From assembly GCA_963969345.1 (NCBI GenBank), contig OZ017770.1, positions 2,923,246 to 2,987,245 on the forward strand: a stretch of 64,000 nucleotides of DNA, written 5' to 3'. A model generated the notes under the pieces. That model was not told where the DNA came from. It searched no databases and was given only the letters and a program-made list of their open reading frames with translations. Below are positions 1 through 11,900 of this stretch, piece by piece (position 1 is the stretch's first letter; the number at the start of each line of letters is the position of its first letter). A program made the position numbers and the translations under genes. The stretch is from Turbatrix aceti (taxonomy: Eukaryota > Nematoda > Chromadorea > Rhabditida > Panagrolaimidae).

Positions 1-90
1 AAATCCAAACCACCAGAATATGAATAAATGTATCTGGAAGAAATTTTCATCGAACTCATGTATATTTCTTTCAGAATCATTCATGATTCA

Positions 91-309
91 AGTGTCTAGA
101 AACATGGTTGTGTCCTTAACATTTTTTTCTGCCAACATCATGTTTGCCCCATTCAAAACTATATCTCCCACATTGCTTCCAGACCAATCATTTTTGTCTC
201 GATCAACTCTTTTTTCGCGCGGTTTCCGCTGTTTGATGAACTGTAGAATTTTTAGGGGGGTCAATTCATCTACGCTTCTTTGTGTTTTGTTTTGCATAAT
301 ATAAAACAA
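91..309 (-). CDS. Possible 3' exon or small ORF, unrecognised
   Basis: An open frame of about 70 codons on the minus strand, hydrophilic and Lys/Arg-rich in the middle (basic run near KPREKR). A possible acceptor (GTTTAG) lies just before it. The frame ends in TGA but stays open again beyond the stop towards the window edge. I recognise no domain. It could be the last exon of a gene extending off the left edge, a decayed exon, or chance. Only the open frame and composition support it. Confidence 0.2.
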
Positions 310-544
310 TTCCTAAACGACTCATCGTGGGTATGTGTAAAATATAAATATGCTTCAAATTTACACAAACAAACGTTTGCAGACATCGCTTTAATAAAAA
401 CCTGCGTAAAATATCTTTTTTTGCGCACATTAATATTAAATTGAGAAATTTGCTCAACTCCTCGCAAAGGCAGGACTCAAACTGGCAGTGGCTAAAGATT
501 CCAGTACTTGGCCGTTAGAGCCAGCCCATGCGTTGCCAAGCGAG

Positions 545-582
545 TGCATTGCTTGCCCGAGTGCATTGCTTGCCCGAGTGCA
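545..582 (+). repeat. 17-bp tandem repeat, about 2.3 copies
   Basis: The unit CGAGTGCATTGCTTGCC repeats head to tail just upstream of the receptor gene. The unit is not a multiple of three, so copy-number change would shift any frame running through it. This argues that the open frame upstream of ATG 625 is untranslated. Confidence 0.75.
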
Positions 583-624
583 GTTAGCGGCAGCACTACC
601 CCGCTGCATTTATTCCGACGGCTA

Positions 625-3600
625 ATGAACGCGACCGTAAACCAGGTTGGCGGTGATTTCCCGTCGGCTGATGGCAGCGATCTGGAGTGCAAGTGGTCGG
701 ATGCGGTACAGCAAGCTGCCAACCTGTGTCTACAGTCACACCCTGGAGCGTTCTATGATCCGTGTAAAAATATTTGCCACAACTCAACGTCATTTTTATC
801 TCTCAGCAACGACGCAAACTTGGAGCACTTAATTTACGGAAAGGTTTGTTTTTAATTTTTTGACAACTTCTAATTTCCTTTTAAGGTTTTTCCCGTTCTG
901 GTACTCCTCGTAGTCGTTGCCAATGTCCTGGTTGCCATTGTGCTTTCTCAGAAACACATGATAACTCCGACCAACGTGGTACTGTACTACATGGCCGTGG
1001 CTGATTTGTGCGTGGGTATCATACCGTTGCCATGGAACTTCTTCTACCATACCCTAAGGTATTTACTCTGTTTTAATTAGTCATTAAGTAGCTTCACACT
1101 TTTTTTCAAGAAACAACGAAGAAGAAAATCAGATACAACTTTGGTGGTGCTATATGTACAAGTACAGTATGGATGCAGTACCTCCAATTTGCCATAACAT
1201 TGCCATGTGGCTAACGGTGCTTCTCGCAGGACAGAGGTTGGTCAGAAAGCAATTTGTTTGTAATGATATAACTTGTCAAAATATTCATAAACATGGGAAA
1301 AGAGTAGGAAAACTATTTGTAAACTTTTCTTTTTTCATGCGTTTTTAGTCTCCTTTTTTGTACAAAAAAAAGATAATTGGATTTAAAATCGTTGATTAAA
1401 AAAGAACGGAAGGGGTAGACCTTCGACCTTCTACAAGTACTGTCTAGTACCTCCAGTGGGGCCTCTTGAACAACTAACTGCAAACCAACTTTCAAATCAT
1501 GCTTTCCGTTAACTGCATTTTGAGAATTTACTAAAACAATTTTTTTTTCTACTTGACGGATTTTTTTCTGAAGGGTAATAAAAAAACGCTGGATAAGTAT
1601 GTGTAAAAGAGCTACCCATCGACAACGCATACATTTCCTCATTTGGCAATCACGCTGCCACCATTCTTCATTCAACGATGTACTTTATTCAGCCATGTGG
1701 AAAAATCCGTGAATAACCAGACAACATAGATTGTCTGTTTGCTATGATATCAAAATTTTGAAACAAAAATCATCACAGAACAAAAAATACGCATTTTGTT
1801 TTTTTAACAAAAAAAATATGAAGTTGTGGCTTCTAATCATTGTTTTGTCACGTTATGCCTTATTTGGGTAGTAAGTGGTGACAATCAATCACGCAGTCCC
1901 CAGAAAAACAAGGCCTCGTTAAATCTGACAGTGTGGCATTTCGTCTCTTTTAATGATGCACTGGAGGCTTCATTATGGCCGAACTCCTGCAAACCACTAC
2001 TAGTCCTCTATTCTCCCTTTTTTTGGGGCCACCAAAAGTATGTCAAAAAAGGACGAATAATGCAAAGAGCAACAATTGGCCGGCGGTTGGCTTATATTTT
2101 ATAGGCAGAGTTTGCAAATGACTTTTTTTGTCGGGTAACTTTTAGGACTAAAATGTAGCATTCTTCTTATTTAGTACCGACAGGACGCAAAACAACAACT
2201 TAATTCCCTCAGGATATCCTATTTATGCTTTCTCAAAAAAAACTTCGTTAATGTCAATAAATTCTTCTGAATCATATGATTGGCTATAAAAGTGCAAAAC
2301 AACGATGACATACGTAACTTTTGGCGGGCAATTGCAGATACATTTCCATTGAGTATCCCATCAAATCCAGACAAATATGCAGCGTTCGAAATGTCCGAAT
2401 ATCGACAGTTGTCATTACCGTGGCTTCAGTTATCTGTGGATCACCCAAATGTGTTGACTTTTACCTGGGTGTTTTTGAAGGCTGGGTATATCTGCCGCCA
2501 GGTGAATGGATCTACACCAGAACATGCGTAACCACACTGACACCCCTCGTTCAAGCCATAGGCCAAAACGTGTACTTTAACGTGTATTTTTGGACCCGAG
2601 TACTGGGATTCATAATTTTGCCCAGTATACTGCTAATTGTACTAAACTTTTTGCTTATACGCGGTATCCAGAAGGCACAAATGCGAAAGAAGACACTGCT
2701 CAAGTGAGTTTGGATTGTTGAACGATTTTTATAATTTTTTTCTGTTTTGTGATTGGTCCATTTTTTTGCATTCTTGCACTTTCACTTTCACGCTGCTTTC
2801 TAATTTTTTGTCAGTGAGCTGATTAACCTTTCACTGCGTATTATGCACTCTTTCAGGCAATGCCGTGTGCTTAGTTGGCCCATCTGTTCTTCCCGACAGC
2901 TTCTGTAAGTGCCCAACACCACTGTGTCGTTCTTTTGTGGATTCAAGGTTGCCTATACTATTTTTAACAAAACCTTCGCACAACGCACTGTTCTATCCTT
3001 TACCCAGAGTGGTTGCACGATTTTTTTGCACTTTTTTTAACCTTATTTCTTCTTCAAAATTTATTTAATATTTTTTTGCAGAGAAAAAAGAGCTCGTGAG
3101 GCTCAGCGACAAATAGATTCAAATTCGACAAGTCTGATGCTTGTTATGGTGGTATCCATCTTCCTAGTTGTTAACCTACCGCAGGCCATCTTCATGGGTG
3201 TTATATGCGTGCAAATAACTTTTGGAATTGAAAACAGTTTACTTCAAGGAATTTTTCCTATTGCATTTCTTCTTGCCAGTAATATGCTTGTAATGGTACT
3301 GAGGGTTTAAGACGTAAACAATTTTCAATTCTAAAAACATTTTTCAGCTTACGTATCCTATCAACTTTGGAATTTATTGTTTCATGTCTAGCAGCTTCCG
3401 AAAAACATTCCGTGCTATACTCTGCAGGTTGGTCAACAGGGGATGCCGAAAAAATGGAAGAAGCAAACACATAAATGCATTTCAGGTGGCACGACAAAAG
3501 ACATCATTTTGATGTTACAACCACAAATGGCAATACAACAACGACAATCAATAACAACAATACTTCGACTACGCTTGTTTTGACGTCACTTCGGTCAAAT

Positions 3601-3699
3601 CAGGACGAAACCGGACAAATCACCGATCGCAGTCGAAAATCGGATGTCATCGAAGATTCCGATCAACCCGGAACAACGATCGATACTGTTTTCCTCTGA
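625..3699 (+). CDS. Sex-peptide / myoinhibitory-peptide receptor-like GPCR
   Basis: Seven exons join in phase (625-843, 886-1058, 1111-1236, 2338-2703, 3082-3295, 3348-3427, 3486-3699) to 463 residues. It is a class A peptide GPCR of the plasma membrane. The best match is the sex-peptide receptor (SPR/SPRR) family: TM2 carries MAVADLCVGIIPLPW, extracellular loop 2 to TM5 carries NVYFNVYFWTRV, and the TM5-6 loop has RREKR-like basic residues. Exon 4 starts with RYISIEYPIK, so the usual DRY motif is QRY, as in that family. TM7 has YPINFGIYC instead of NPxxY. The tail is Thr/Asn-rich and intracellular. The start at 625 gives a short N-terminus with two Asn glycosylation sites; an in-frame ATG at 508 runs through a tandem repeat and is less likely. 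The intron 1237-2337 is unusually long. Family call is firm; the ligand is inferred. Confidence 0.88.
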
Positions 3700-3746
3700 T
3701 GAAGCTGTCAGTAGCATACTCAAGCCATTAAAAAAGCAAAGAAAAC

Positions 3747-3752
3747 AATAAA
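3747..3752 (+). terminator. AATAAA poly(A) signal of the receptor gene
   Basis: AATAAA lies 48 bp after the stop codon, the expected place for the 3'-end signal of this transcript. Confidence 0.5.
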
Positions 3753-3759
3753 TTTGTCA

Positions 3760-4470
3760 ATGTTGTAGACGTTTTTCCTAGCACAAAAACCAGGAAATAA
3801 GTCGTTGTACATAAGCATTTAAAGCCTAAGGAACGTCATTCACAGGCGTGAATGAAAGTGAAGGCACTTGACGTGTACGAAGAATTTTAGTGTTCGGAAA
3901 ATCTTTTTAACAAAAAAAATGTTTGGCACTTGATCGCTTTGATAGGTAATTATACTTCGTACACACGGTATACTTTTTGTATAAATATTTTTTATACGGT
4001 AAAAGTGCACGTTAAAGGATAGATGAATTCGTGGAAATGGAAAAAGTTCAGACTGGGAAATTGTATAGGGTAAAACCAAAACTTGTAGTCTTAAAAAAAT
4101 GATGAAATAAAAGTGACGGTGCAAATAATCATTTTTTTCAAAGCAAATTAAAAAAACCCAAGAACTGCATTTCCTTGAAACAGAAGTTTGCAAGTAATGC
4201 ACGGTTTGATGCTAATTAAATACCTAGTATGCACTTTTGATTAAAAAAAGCATTGCAACTAATGAGTCTCCAGCCCCCTTTTATCCAAAAAAACACCCCC
4301 TCGAAATCACTTTTTTGATCTTCATTTATGCATTGCTTCACGTGATACATCTTTCAAATAAAATAATACAGAAAATAAAAAAGTTCAGATATGAGTGATA
4401 TGTGATTCAGTTTGAAAAAGAAATCATTGTGGTCAGGAACTCGTATTATGCTCAGGTAAGAGTAAACAAG
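3760..4470. other. Intergenic, no gene seen
   Basis: A/T-rich spacer between the 3' ends of the convergent receptor and aminotransferase genes. Open frames here have no recognisable domain and no convincing splice sites. Confidence 0.6.
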
Positions 4471-4481
4471 CGATGATGCAA

Positions 4482-5977
4482 TCAATCTTGACTGCTTTCA
4501 GAGCAAGTTGAGTGGTAGTCTTCGTCTGTCGACAGACCAAAGCTGTTGTCTTCTACCTTGCGCATACAGTAGTTCGTGATCCGGCTGCAGGCCTCTCGAG
4601 TCATTTCGGGAGGATACGTGAGGACCAGACGAATCCAGCCAGGGATGTTGAACGCCGATCCCGGAAGCACGTACACCGATTCGTTTTGAATGAGCTCTTG
4701 AACGAGGGTTGTCTCGTCGCCGAACACAGTTTCGTCAAGGCGAACCATAAAATACATAGCACCCTGTGGCCGGAGGGGATACATGTGAGGAATGTCACGG
4801 AACGCTTCGTAACAGATATCAGCGTTTTCTTTGAGCACATCGCGAACATTGTCGAAATAAGACTCAGGAGTTTGTTCAAGGATGTCGGGAAGAGCACCCT
4901 GGATGAGAGAGCAAGGACCAACAATTTTCTGGCTCAGAGCGATCATGCCAGAACGGACATTGTCGAGAACGTTCATCCTGTTGTGGATGATGGCCCAGCC
5001 CAATCTCCAGCCGGGGACCAAATATCTCTTGCCAATGCCGTCGCAGGTGATGACGGGGACCTGGGGTGAAAGCGAAGCGATTGGGATGAACTTGTTTTCC
5101 TCGTCGAAAGTGAGGTCGCCATAGATCTCATCGGCAATGATCACAACACGGTACTTGTCTGCGATGCGCAGGATGTCTTCGAGGTGAGATTTGGGGAACA
5201 CGATGCCAGTCGGGTTGCAGGGGTTGTTGATAACAATTGCCTTGGTACGGCTGTTAATCTTGTTCTCCAGGTCAACCAGATCAACGAGACCATTGTCATT
5301 CATTCGCAGCTTGTAGCCTTGCGTCACAATGCCGTGGGGCGCGCAGAGCGTCGTGTAGAGCGGGAAGCCGGGGTTGGGCACCAAGACGTTGTCGCCAGCA
5401 TCGGCAATGGCTTCAAGTGCCATTTGTATGACGTGAGAGCATCCACTGCCGAGAATAATGTCTTCGGGGTCAATGGGAGCAGATGGCAGAGAGTACTTCT
5501 TAGCGATGGCTTCTCGGGCTTTCAGGTTGCCAACAGCAACGCTGTAGCCGTCAAACTGGTGAGAATCAAGAACTCGGTGAACGGCATTGACGGCTTCGGA
5601 ACTGGGCAGGAGGTTTCCCATGATGGTGGGATCACCCAGGTTAAGCTTGATGGGATATTTGTTCGGGTTTGGGGCAACCGACATTTTGTCTGCGATTTTG
5701 CGAATAGGGTTGATAGTGTTCATCGAGTGCTTCGAAGCCTCCATTGTTGTCCACGAGGTTGTCTGACGAGTGTGTTTCATGTCCTAAAACAACAAAAAAT
5801 TATATTCTTGTTCACAATTAAAGAAAAGACAAAACAACAACTTACGTTGTGAGCTGTGAGTTGTGAGGTCTTAGAAGCCAATGGCACCCGACTTTTAGGT
5901 CGGCTTCCGGCTTTTGTGCGCGTAATGCGCAGGGCGTTGTGTACAGAGCATGGCTGTTCTTGGCTGACGATGGTCAT
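4482..5977 (-). CDS. tatn-1: Tyrosine aminotransferase
   Basis: Two exons (5977-5846, 5783-4482) encode 477 residues, close to the usual 450-460 plus an N-terminal extension. The enzyme transfers the amino group of tyrosine to 2-oxoglutarate, giving 4-hydroxyphenylpyruvate, the first step of cytosolic tyrosine breakdown. Class I/II aminotransferase landmarks are all visible: LNLGDPT near the start, the glycine-rich GSGCSHVIQ cofactor-phosphate region, NNPCNPTG, the ADEIY aspartate/tyrosine pair, GIGKRYLVPGWRLGW with the PLP lysine at about residue 296, and the substrate-binding arginine in GWIRLVLT. ATG 5977 follows a splice acceptor by 17 nt and there is no earlier in-frame ATG. Exon 1 is basic and unlike the conserved core; it could be a targeting or regulatory extension. 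The symbol follows the C. elegans orthologue. Confidence 0.95.
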
Positions 5978-6138
5978 CGTGAGATAATTTCTTTCTAAAA
6001 AAATAAAACCATCATTATAAGATAAAAAATGCCGGCAGAAAAAAGCTCGCAAATTAAGCAAAATGCATCGAAATGGAACCTTTATGTATTCCAAGACTGA
6101 AGCTCGAAAATATGATAATTCCTCAATCAATCCTTAAC

Positions 6139-6150
6139 CTTTATATACTG
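6139..6150 (-). promoter_or_regulatory. TATA box of the tyrosine aminotransferase gene
   Basis: On the minus strand the sequence reads AGTATATAAAGG, a good TATA match, about 150 bp upstream of the acceptor that precedes the ATG. Transcription would begin near 6110 and the leader would contain a 5'UTR intron or an outron. Confidence 0.45.
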
Positions 6151-6159
6151 TTACCCCAG

Positions 6160-8930
6160 AAGATAGATCCGTCCCGCCTCTTTCGCTCTCCCACTCTCAG
6201 ATGCAACGAAAGTTGGACTTGTTTCAACGCAATGATACTGACATCACAAAATACTGATTTCGATGAATAATGCGATCGCAACGAGACAAACGCCTCGTGC
6301 AAAGGCTCACGTGTCATCATCATCCATAACTGCGTCATTCTCATCAGTCCACCCACTTTTACCGCCCGCATTGTCAAAAATAGTGCACATTTCACCGAAA
6401 TACAAAGATTAACCGGTTTAGGATTGTGATCGGCATATTGCCAAGCGGTTCGTGTCGATGAAATGTGAGAATGATAGCAGGAGGATGAGGTCAATCTTTC
6501 TGCGCAATTGCACCATTTTTACAACAGTACAGAATGACAGTTTTTGTACAAAGGTGTGTGTGCACGTGCGCACGGTGTCATTAATCTAATTAAAAATTGG
6601 TGTTCGAAATTGTAAACAATTCTTTTTGGGACACTGTACTCCAATCAGACCCGTGAGAAAATGATGCACGCCTGAAGACGTCGTGAGAATGGATGCGAAT
6701 CGGTTCTAACCAGTCTGCGGCGATGATAAAGCATTTGGTTGGCGAAAAAAAGAAAGAGATCATATCCAAAGCGCAAGAAAAAGATCAAAAATAGACCAAT
6801 GACTACGTTTTTTTTGAGGAAAACAACAAATTAGAAGTACCAAAAATGATCCACAAAAACTCAGTCATCGCATCATGCTGACACGATTACACCGAAAAAG
6901 TAAAAATAAAATGCAACACAACACGTTGTTCCGAATAAACATCAGGGTGCGAAAAAACAACATTACACCACTTTTAGCAGTAATGCTTTTTCTTCCGTTC
7001 AGCTTTTCGTCAATGCTATGTGTATTCCTGAATTTAAACCCTGTTGAGAGTGATGCAATGAGTCATGTCAAGACAGTGCAAGACGGTGTGACAGTCTGAG
7101 TGAGTGCTAGCATTCATGAGGCTACCAGTGAGCCGAGCGCTGTTGCATCATTTCTACTTTGCTGCTTTGCTTTCTCTGAATTCAAATCCCTTAATTGCAC
7201 CAGCGCGTGCCGCGCAAAAAAAAATATGACATTTACCTCTCAAATGCCATACGGTAAAAACTGTGTGCATTTTACGAGTTTGTTTGTGCGCTTAGAGTGT
7301 CGTGGTGTGATGAAAGTTTGTCCGCCTCTCTATTTTCTATAGTTCCTTTCAAATTAGGACGCATGCATTTTTTGAAAAAAAATTATCTTTCGTTGAAAGA
7401 AAGCACTGTTTCTCTGCATAGAGTGATGATGAAATTGTTTAGAAGCTTCTAGTAATGAGCCTGAAAGCTCGATCGGAAGTTAACCGTGATGAAGGATGAT
7501 TTTCAATGATTTCTGCCATCACAAAAGTTGATCTCTAGTGACAAACCAAAATTAACTTTGTCAAAAACAAACGAGGAAATAGGTTGGGCTAAATCAGGCG
7601 ACAAGGAAGACACATTTTGCCACCCAGTTGCCTGCAGCACATACAATTTGCGATTATCACGTCGCCATGACCGTATGCAACCGTACGTCCGAAAGTGATC
7701 ATCAAAGATGACGATGAAAACCGCTGATACACACACCCCCTATACAATTTACCCTAATTTTGGGCAGTTAATCACCCCCTCGAACGACGTGTCATTCATC
7801 AACAGCAAACTATAGCTCTTCTGCAAGATCAACACCGAATCACGATTGCAGCTGGTCTCGCGTGACAACGGAATGCACAGTCAAACATATTTCGCGCTTC
7901 GTTGTAGGCAGAGCGCGTCTGCGCAGCATCCATTCATCCTGTTTTCTCACGCTCACCTATCGACCGACTGATTGACTTATTTTTAGTTTGTCAAGATGAC
8001 GACACACGCGCACGCTGTATCATTTTTCTCTCAATTTGTAGCACAGAGCAAAAACAAAACAAATGATCAGGAAGTAGGCCTGCGCGACCAACTACCACCA
8101 CCAGTCTGTCTGTCGTCTATTCATCTGTGTACGTGTTCTTTTTTATGGCCGACTGGTGTAGCGATCAAAAACTAATTACCGAACACTTGCTTTTTCATCG
8201 AATTATGATCTCCCATTTCTTTGATATACATCTTGATCGCTTTATTCTTCACATCTTTGGGGACTGTAAACAAGGCACAAACGGGAAACAGCGTAGTTTT
8301 TGTTATGGCTTCTGAAGACATGAAATAGTGTGTACAAAATAGAATTCATTGTTGCGAGTACTTTTTGCCTATGGAAAGGAAATTGCCAGAAATACGGGCA
8401 CAAAACACGGTATTCATAAATTAATGAGCGTTTTTCAAAAATTGGACTGCAGCAAGGTTAGACAGGAATTTTAATAAACAATAATTATACCGTAACAAAA
8501 AAAATGAACTGAAAGTTTGAGCAAAAATTGAAAAATTCTTTGATTGAAATAAAATAATTTTGTTCAAAATATTTTCTTTGGATAAGCAAAATATCGCAAT
8601 AATCACCACTTGAGCTACTGGTGATCCAAAAAATGATCAACACTCCTGAATTCAGTGATACCGTATAATCAAATAGCAAACGTCTACTGGTAAAACAACG
8701 AGGAATAAGTGATAGTCGAAAGAAACAAGGTAGATGACTACAAAAAAAGAAAGATAGTTCGAAAGATGTGGATGATAAATGTGTGTGTTTGAAAAGAGGA
8801 TATGTTCGTTCAAAGTGGTTTTTGTGAATGGTGGTGAGCACATGTGCCAAAGTCAGATATCAGTGTTCAATGGTGCTGGGATTGCAGTGGTTTGCTGAAA
8901 AATGTGCATTGTGAATATGGCAAATTCATA
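6160..8930. other. Long intergenic region, no gene seen
   Basis: About 2.8 kb between the aminotransferase promoter and the 3' end of liprin-beta. Open frames are short and lack domain signals; several homopolymer runs. It may hold distal promoter elements of the aminotransferase gene, but none can be named. Confidence 0.55.
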
Positions 8931-8937
8931 CAACCAG

Positions 8938-11900
8938 TCAAAGATCAAGGATAAAATCATTGCGTACATGCTTCGGCTTTGGCGTGAAGACTGGCGTATT
9001 GGGTTCGACGAAGACTTCGTTCTTGTTCTTCTTGCGCGTCAACGAGAATCCCTTTTTCACGAGCTGAAACAAATCGACAGTATAACCTATTGCATAAGAT
9101 GACGTTTTTCGCGCCTACCTTTACGCGGAGAGCAGGGGCCAAAAAAGCTATAAATGGCTGTGAGCACGTTTCCCGCTTGTAGCTGATGATATCCTGGCCG
9201 ATGAGATTGTTGAACTGGGTCGTCAGGTGCCGACGCAAGAGAGTTTTATGCACCGGAATCTGAAGCACTTCAGCAAGGGATTCGGCAGTGAAAGCGGGTT
9301 CATGAACCATGAGCGCGCCATGGATGCCTGAGAATATCAAATTCGGTGTGAATTCGGCCAGATCGATGCTCTTCAACCAGTGCGATACGCAAGCATGCGA
9401 CCAGCGCTCGACTTCGTTTGGAATGGGGCACTGCTGAAGCAGTTCTGGGTTGAAGTGTTTTTCTAGGCGATGAAGGTAGAAATCAACGGAGTACAGAAAC
9501 TCAATGCCGCGCGAAAGAGTCGCATGATTCAGTGCAGAAACTATCTTCATGTCAAGCAAGTCCTGTGCGGTGAGACAGAGAAGCATCTGACCGTCAATGT
9601 AATTCTCGCTAAACGCATCTCGGTATTGAGGAAGTCCAATGAGGTCAAGCCAAAGCAAAACTTGATGGACATCCATGCGATCTGCTGGACCAGCTGCATT
9701 TTTGTCGATGCAGTCCAGGATGCACTTCAGTCGCTTTCGATGCAACGAATTTTTGACGCCTAGTTCCTGAAACTTGCGTCATGGTTACCCTATTTGCGAC
9801 GAAATTGTGATGCAAAAAATCACCTTCTCAAGCTCATTGTCCGAAATGTTGAGAAGATGACGACCAGAGCGAACGTAACGTTCAACGTCGGGAACGTACT
9901 GTGCAAAACCAATTTCAGTAAACCACTCGCAGAGTTGATCAGTCGTCCAGTCAACAAACTGCTGAACCGGAGGTCGAATAGTCAGTGCCCCGGTGATGTA
10001 GGGAGTAGGAGTAAAATTTGCCAGTCGTGCACTAGCCGATGCGCGGATTCCACTGCCACGGCGCAAGACTGACCCTGACATCTCCTGTGACGTGCTGCGA
10101 GTTAGCTTGCCGATGATGTTCCTCAGAGTATGGCGAGTGCCACCGCGCTTGAAGTGGGACGATGTCGACGAAGTCATCGGTGCCTGCGGGCTTCGTGCAA
10201 GTTCATCATCACTAGCCACTAAAAATACGCAAATCAGGTAAAAAACAAACAAAAAGCGGTGTTAAAACAGCAGGCCAGGCATCAATGTCAATTTGCAAGC
10301 ATGCTTGTCGTGTAACAGAACAGATTTCCTACGGGTTAGCTGCGTTATGAATGCAGTGCCGCACGCGCAAATCAAGATATTTTTAGCTTAATGCATCATG
10401 GGTTAGACTGATACAAATAGGATGGTCTCACTCTCATCAAAATCACTGCAGGAATCGGTGTCAAAAAGTGACTCTAAACCTCGCGGACCTAGATTTGGAG
10501 CGGATGTGCTGCGCTTAGTGACACCGGCAAAGGTCTCGGGTGCATCGTCGGCGCCGTAGACACCCCCGTTGCGCCAGACCGGAGGACGAGTCGTCGGGGT
10601 GCGACGGCGACGGCCGCTAGTGCGATTCAGAATGTTCTTCTGGATCCAACCTTTGATGGGATTCAGTCGACCGGTGCTGGCCGTCAACCCGGAGAATTTG
10701 GAATTCAGGAGACTACGGCCAGAAGGCGGGTGCGCAATGCTGCCATACTCACCGTTTACACTGCCGTTTGTGGACGACGCTGTGCCCGTTAGCTTTTGTC
10801 GAGGCAAAGTCAGTGTTGAGTTTGACTAAAAAAATTTTGTTAAAAAAACATTTTCTATTATCATAAAAAATTACCTTCTGAGCAAGTTGTCTGGGCAAAC
10901 TATTAGAACTGTAATTCTGTTGTGTCTGCTGCAATGACAGCTCGCCATTGATCCTCCGAAGTTCGTCCAGTTCCGCAGCCAATTGTCTCGCTGCAGGCGA
11001 CGACGGCGACCGGAAGCCCAAGGCAGCTTGTTGCGCAGCTGGAGCCCCCGCAGAAGCAGTGTTGTGGACATGACGCGGAGCAGCCGAAATTCCCGATGAC
11101 CAAGAGGATGGCTGGGGACTGACGATGGACAACGATGACGTATAAGACGTCGAGGGCTGCACCGGTGTCCGCGCCGACATAGAGCAGTACGCCGAGCTCT
11201 GCTGACTTCCGCTGCACAAACTAGCGGGAAAAGAGTTGGAGTGAGTGATGTTTTCCTTTGAGTCGTCGATAAGCAGTTTCCGAAGCTGAGCATTAAAGTT
11301 GAGCGGAGGCGCCGGTCCAGGAGGATTGCCGTGACTCGTCGATGACCGCTGGCTGTTAAGCGTGTAATTCTCAATGGCACGAGAGTGTTCATCGAGGGCG
11401 TTTTTGAGGTTGTTAATCTCCTGACTTTTCTGCTCGTTGTCGGCAATGAGACGCTGAACAGTAATTCTGAGTTGTTCCATTTCAACACCTGGGTCGGCAG
11501 CGGGTGGCGGCAATACCGGTGAGGGAAAGGAAACATTTTGCTGGGTCATCAGTTGATGCATCGCCTGGCCCAGTCGATCAATCTCGGCCTGCGACAGTTG
11601 CAGTCTTCGTTCGGCGGATAGCTTGTCTCTTTCCAGCTCGGTATACTTGGCTTTTAAATCGGCAATTTCATTGATCAGGTTGGAAGTCTGTGCCTCGATT
11701 GACGGCTAAAAAAATAAAAATGACACAAAATGTTATGAAAAGGCGTTAATTACCTCTGAAAGCATTTCGTACGAAAACCGCTTTCTTTTTGTTGCCAACA
11801 TGTTTTCTAAATCACGGATTTTTTCCTTTTGAGCATCCACTTGTTCGTTGAGCACCGTTACTTGAAGCGAGAGACTGTCACGAGCCATTGCCAAACGATG

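Noticed and set aside
460..530. tRNA-like stretch on the minus strand (T-loop-like GTTTGAGTCCTGCC)
   Set aside because: The T-stem does not pair, there is no D-arm of normal form and no acceptor stem. At best a decayed tRNA-derived fragment.
508..624. Longer N-terminus of the SPR-like receptor starting at ATG 508
   Set aside because: It runs through a 17-bp tandem repeat and gives a Cys-rich stretch with no family match; ATG 625 gives a better start.
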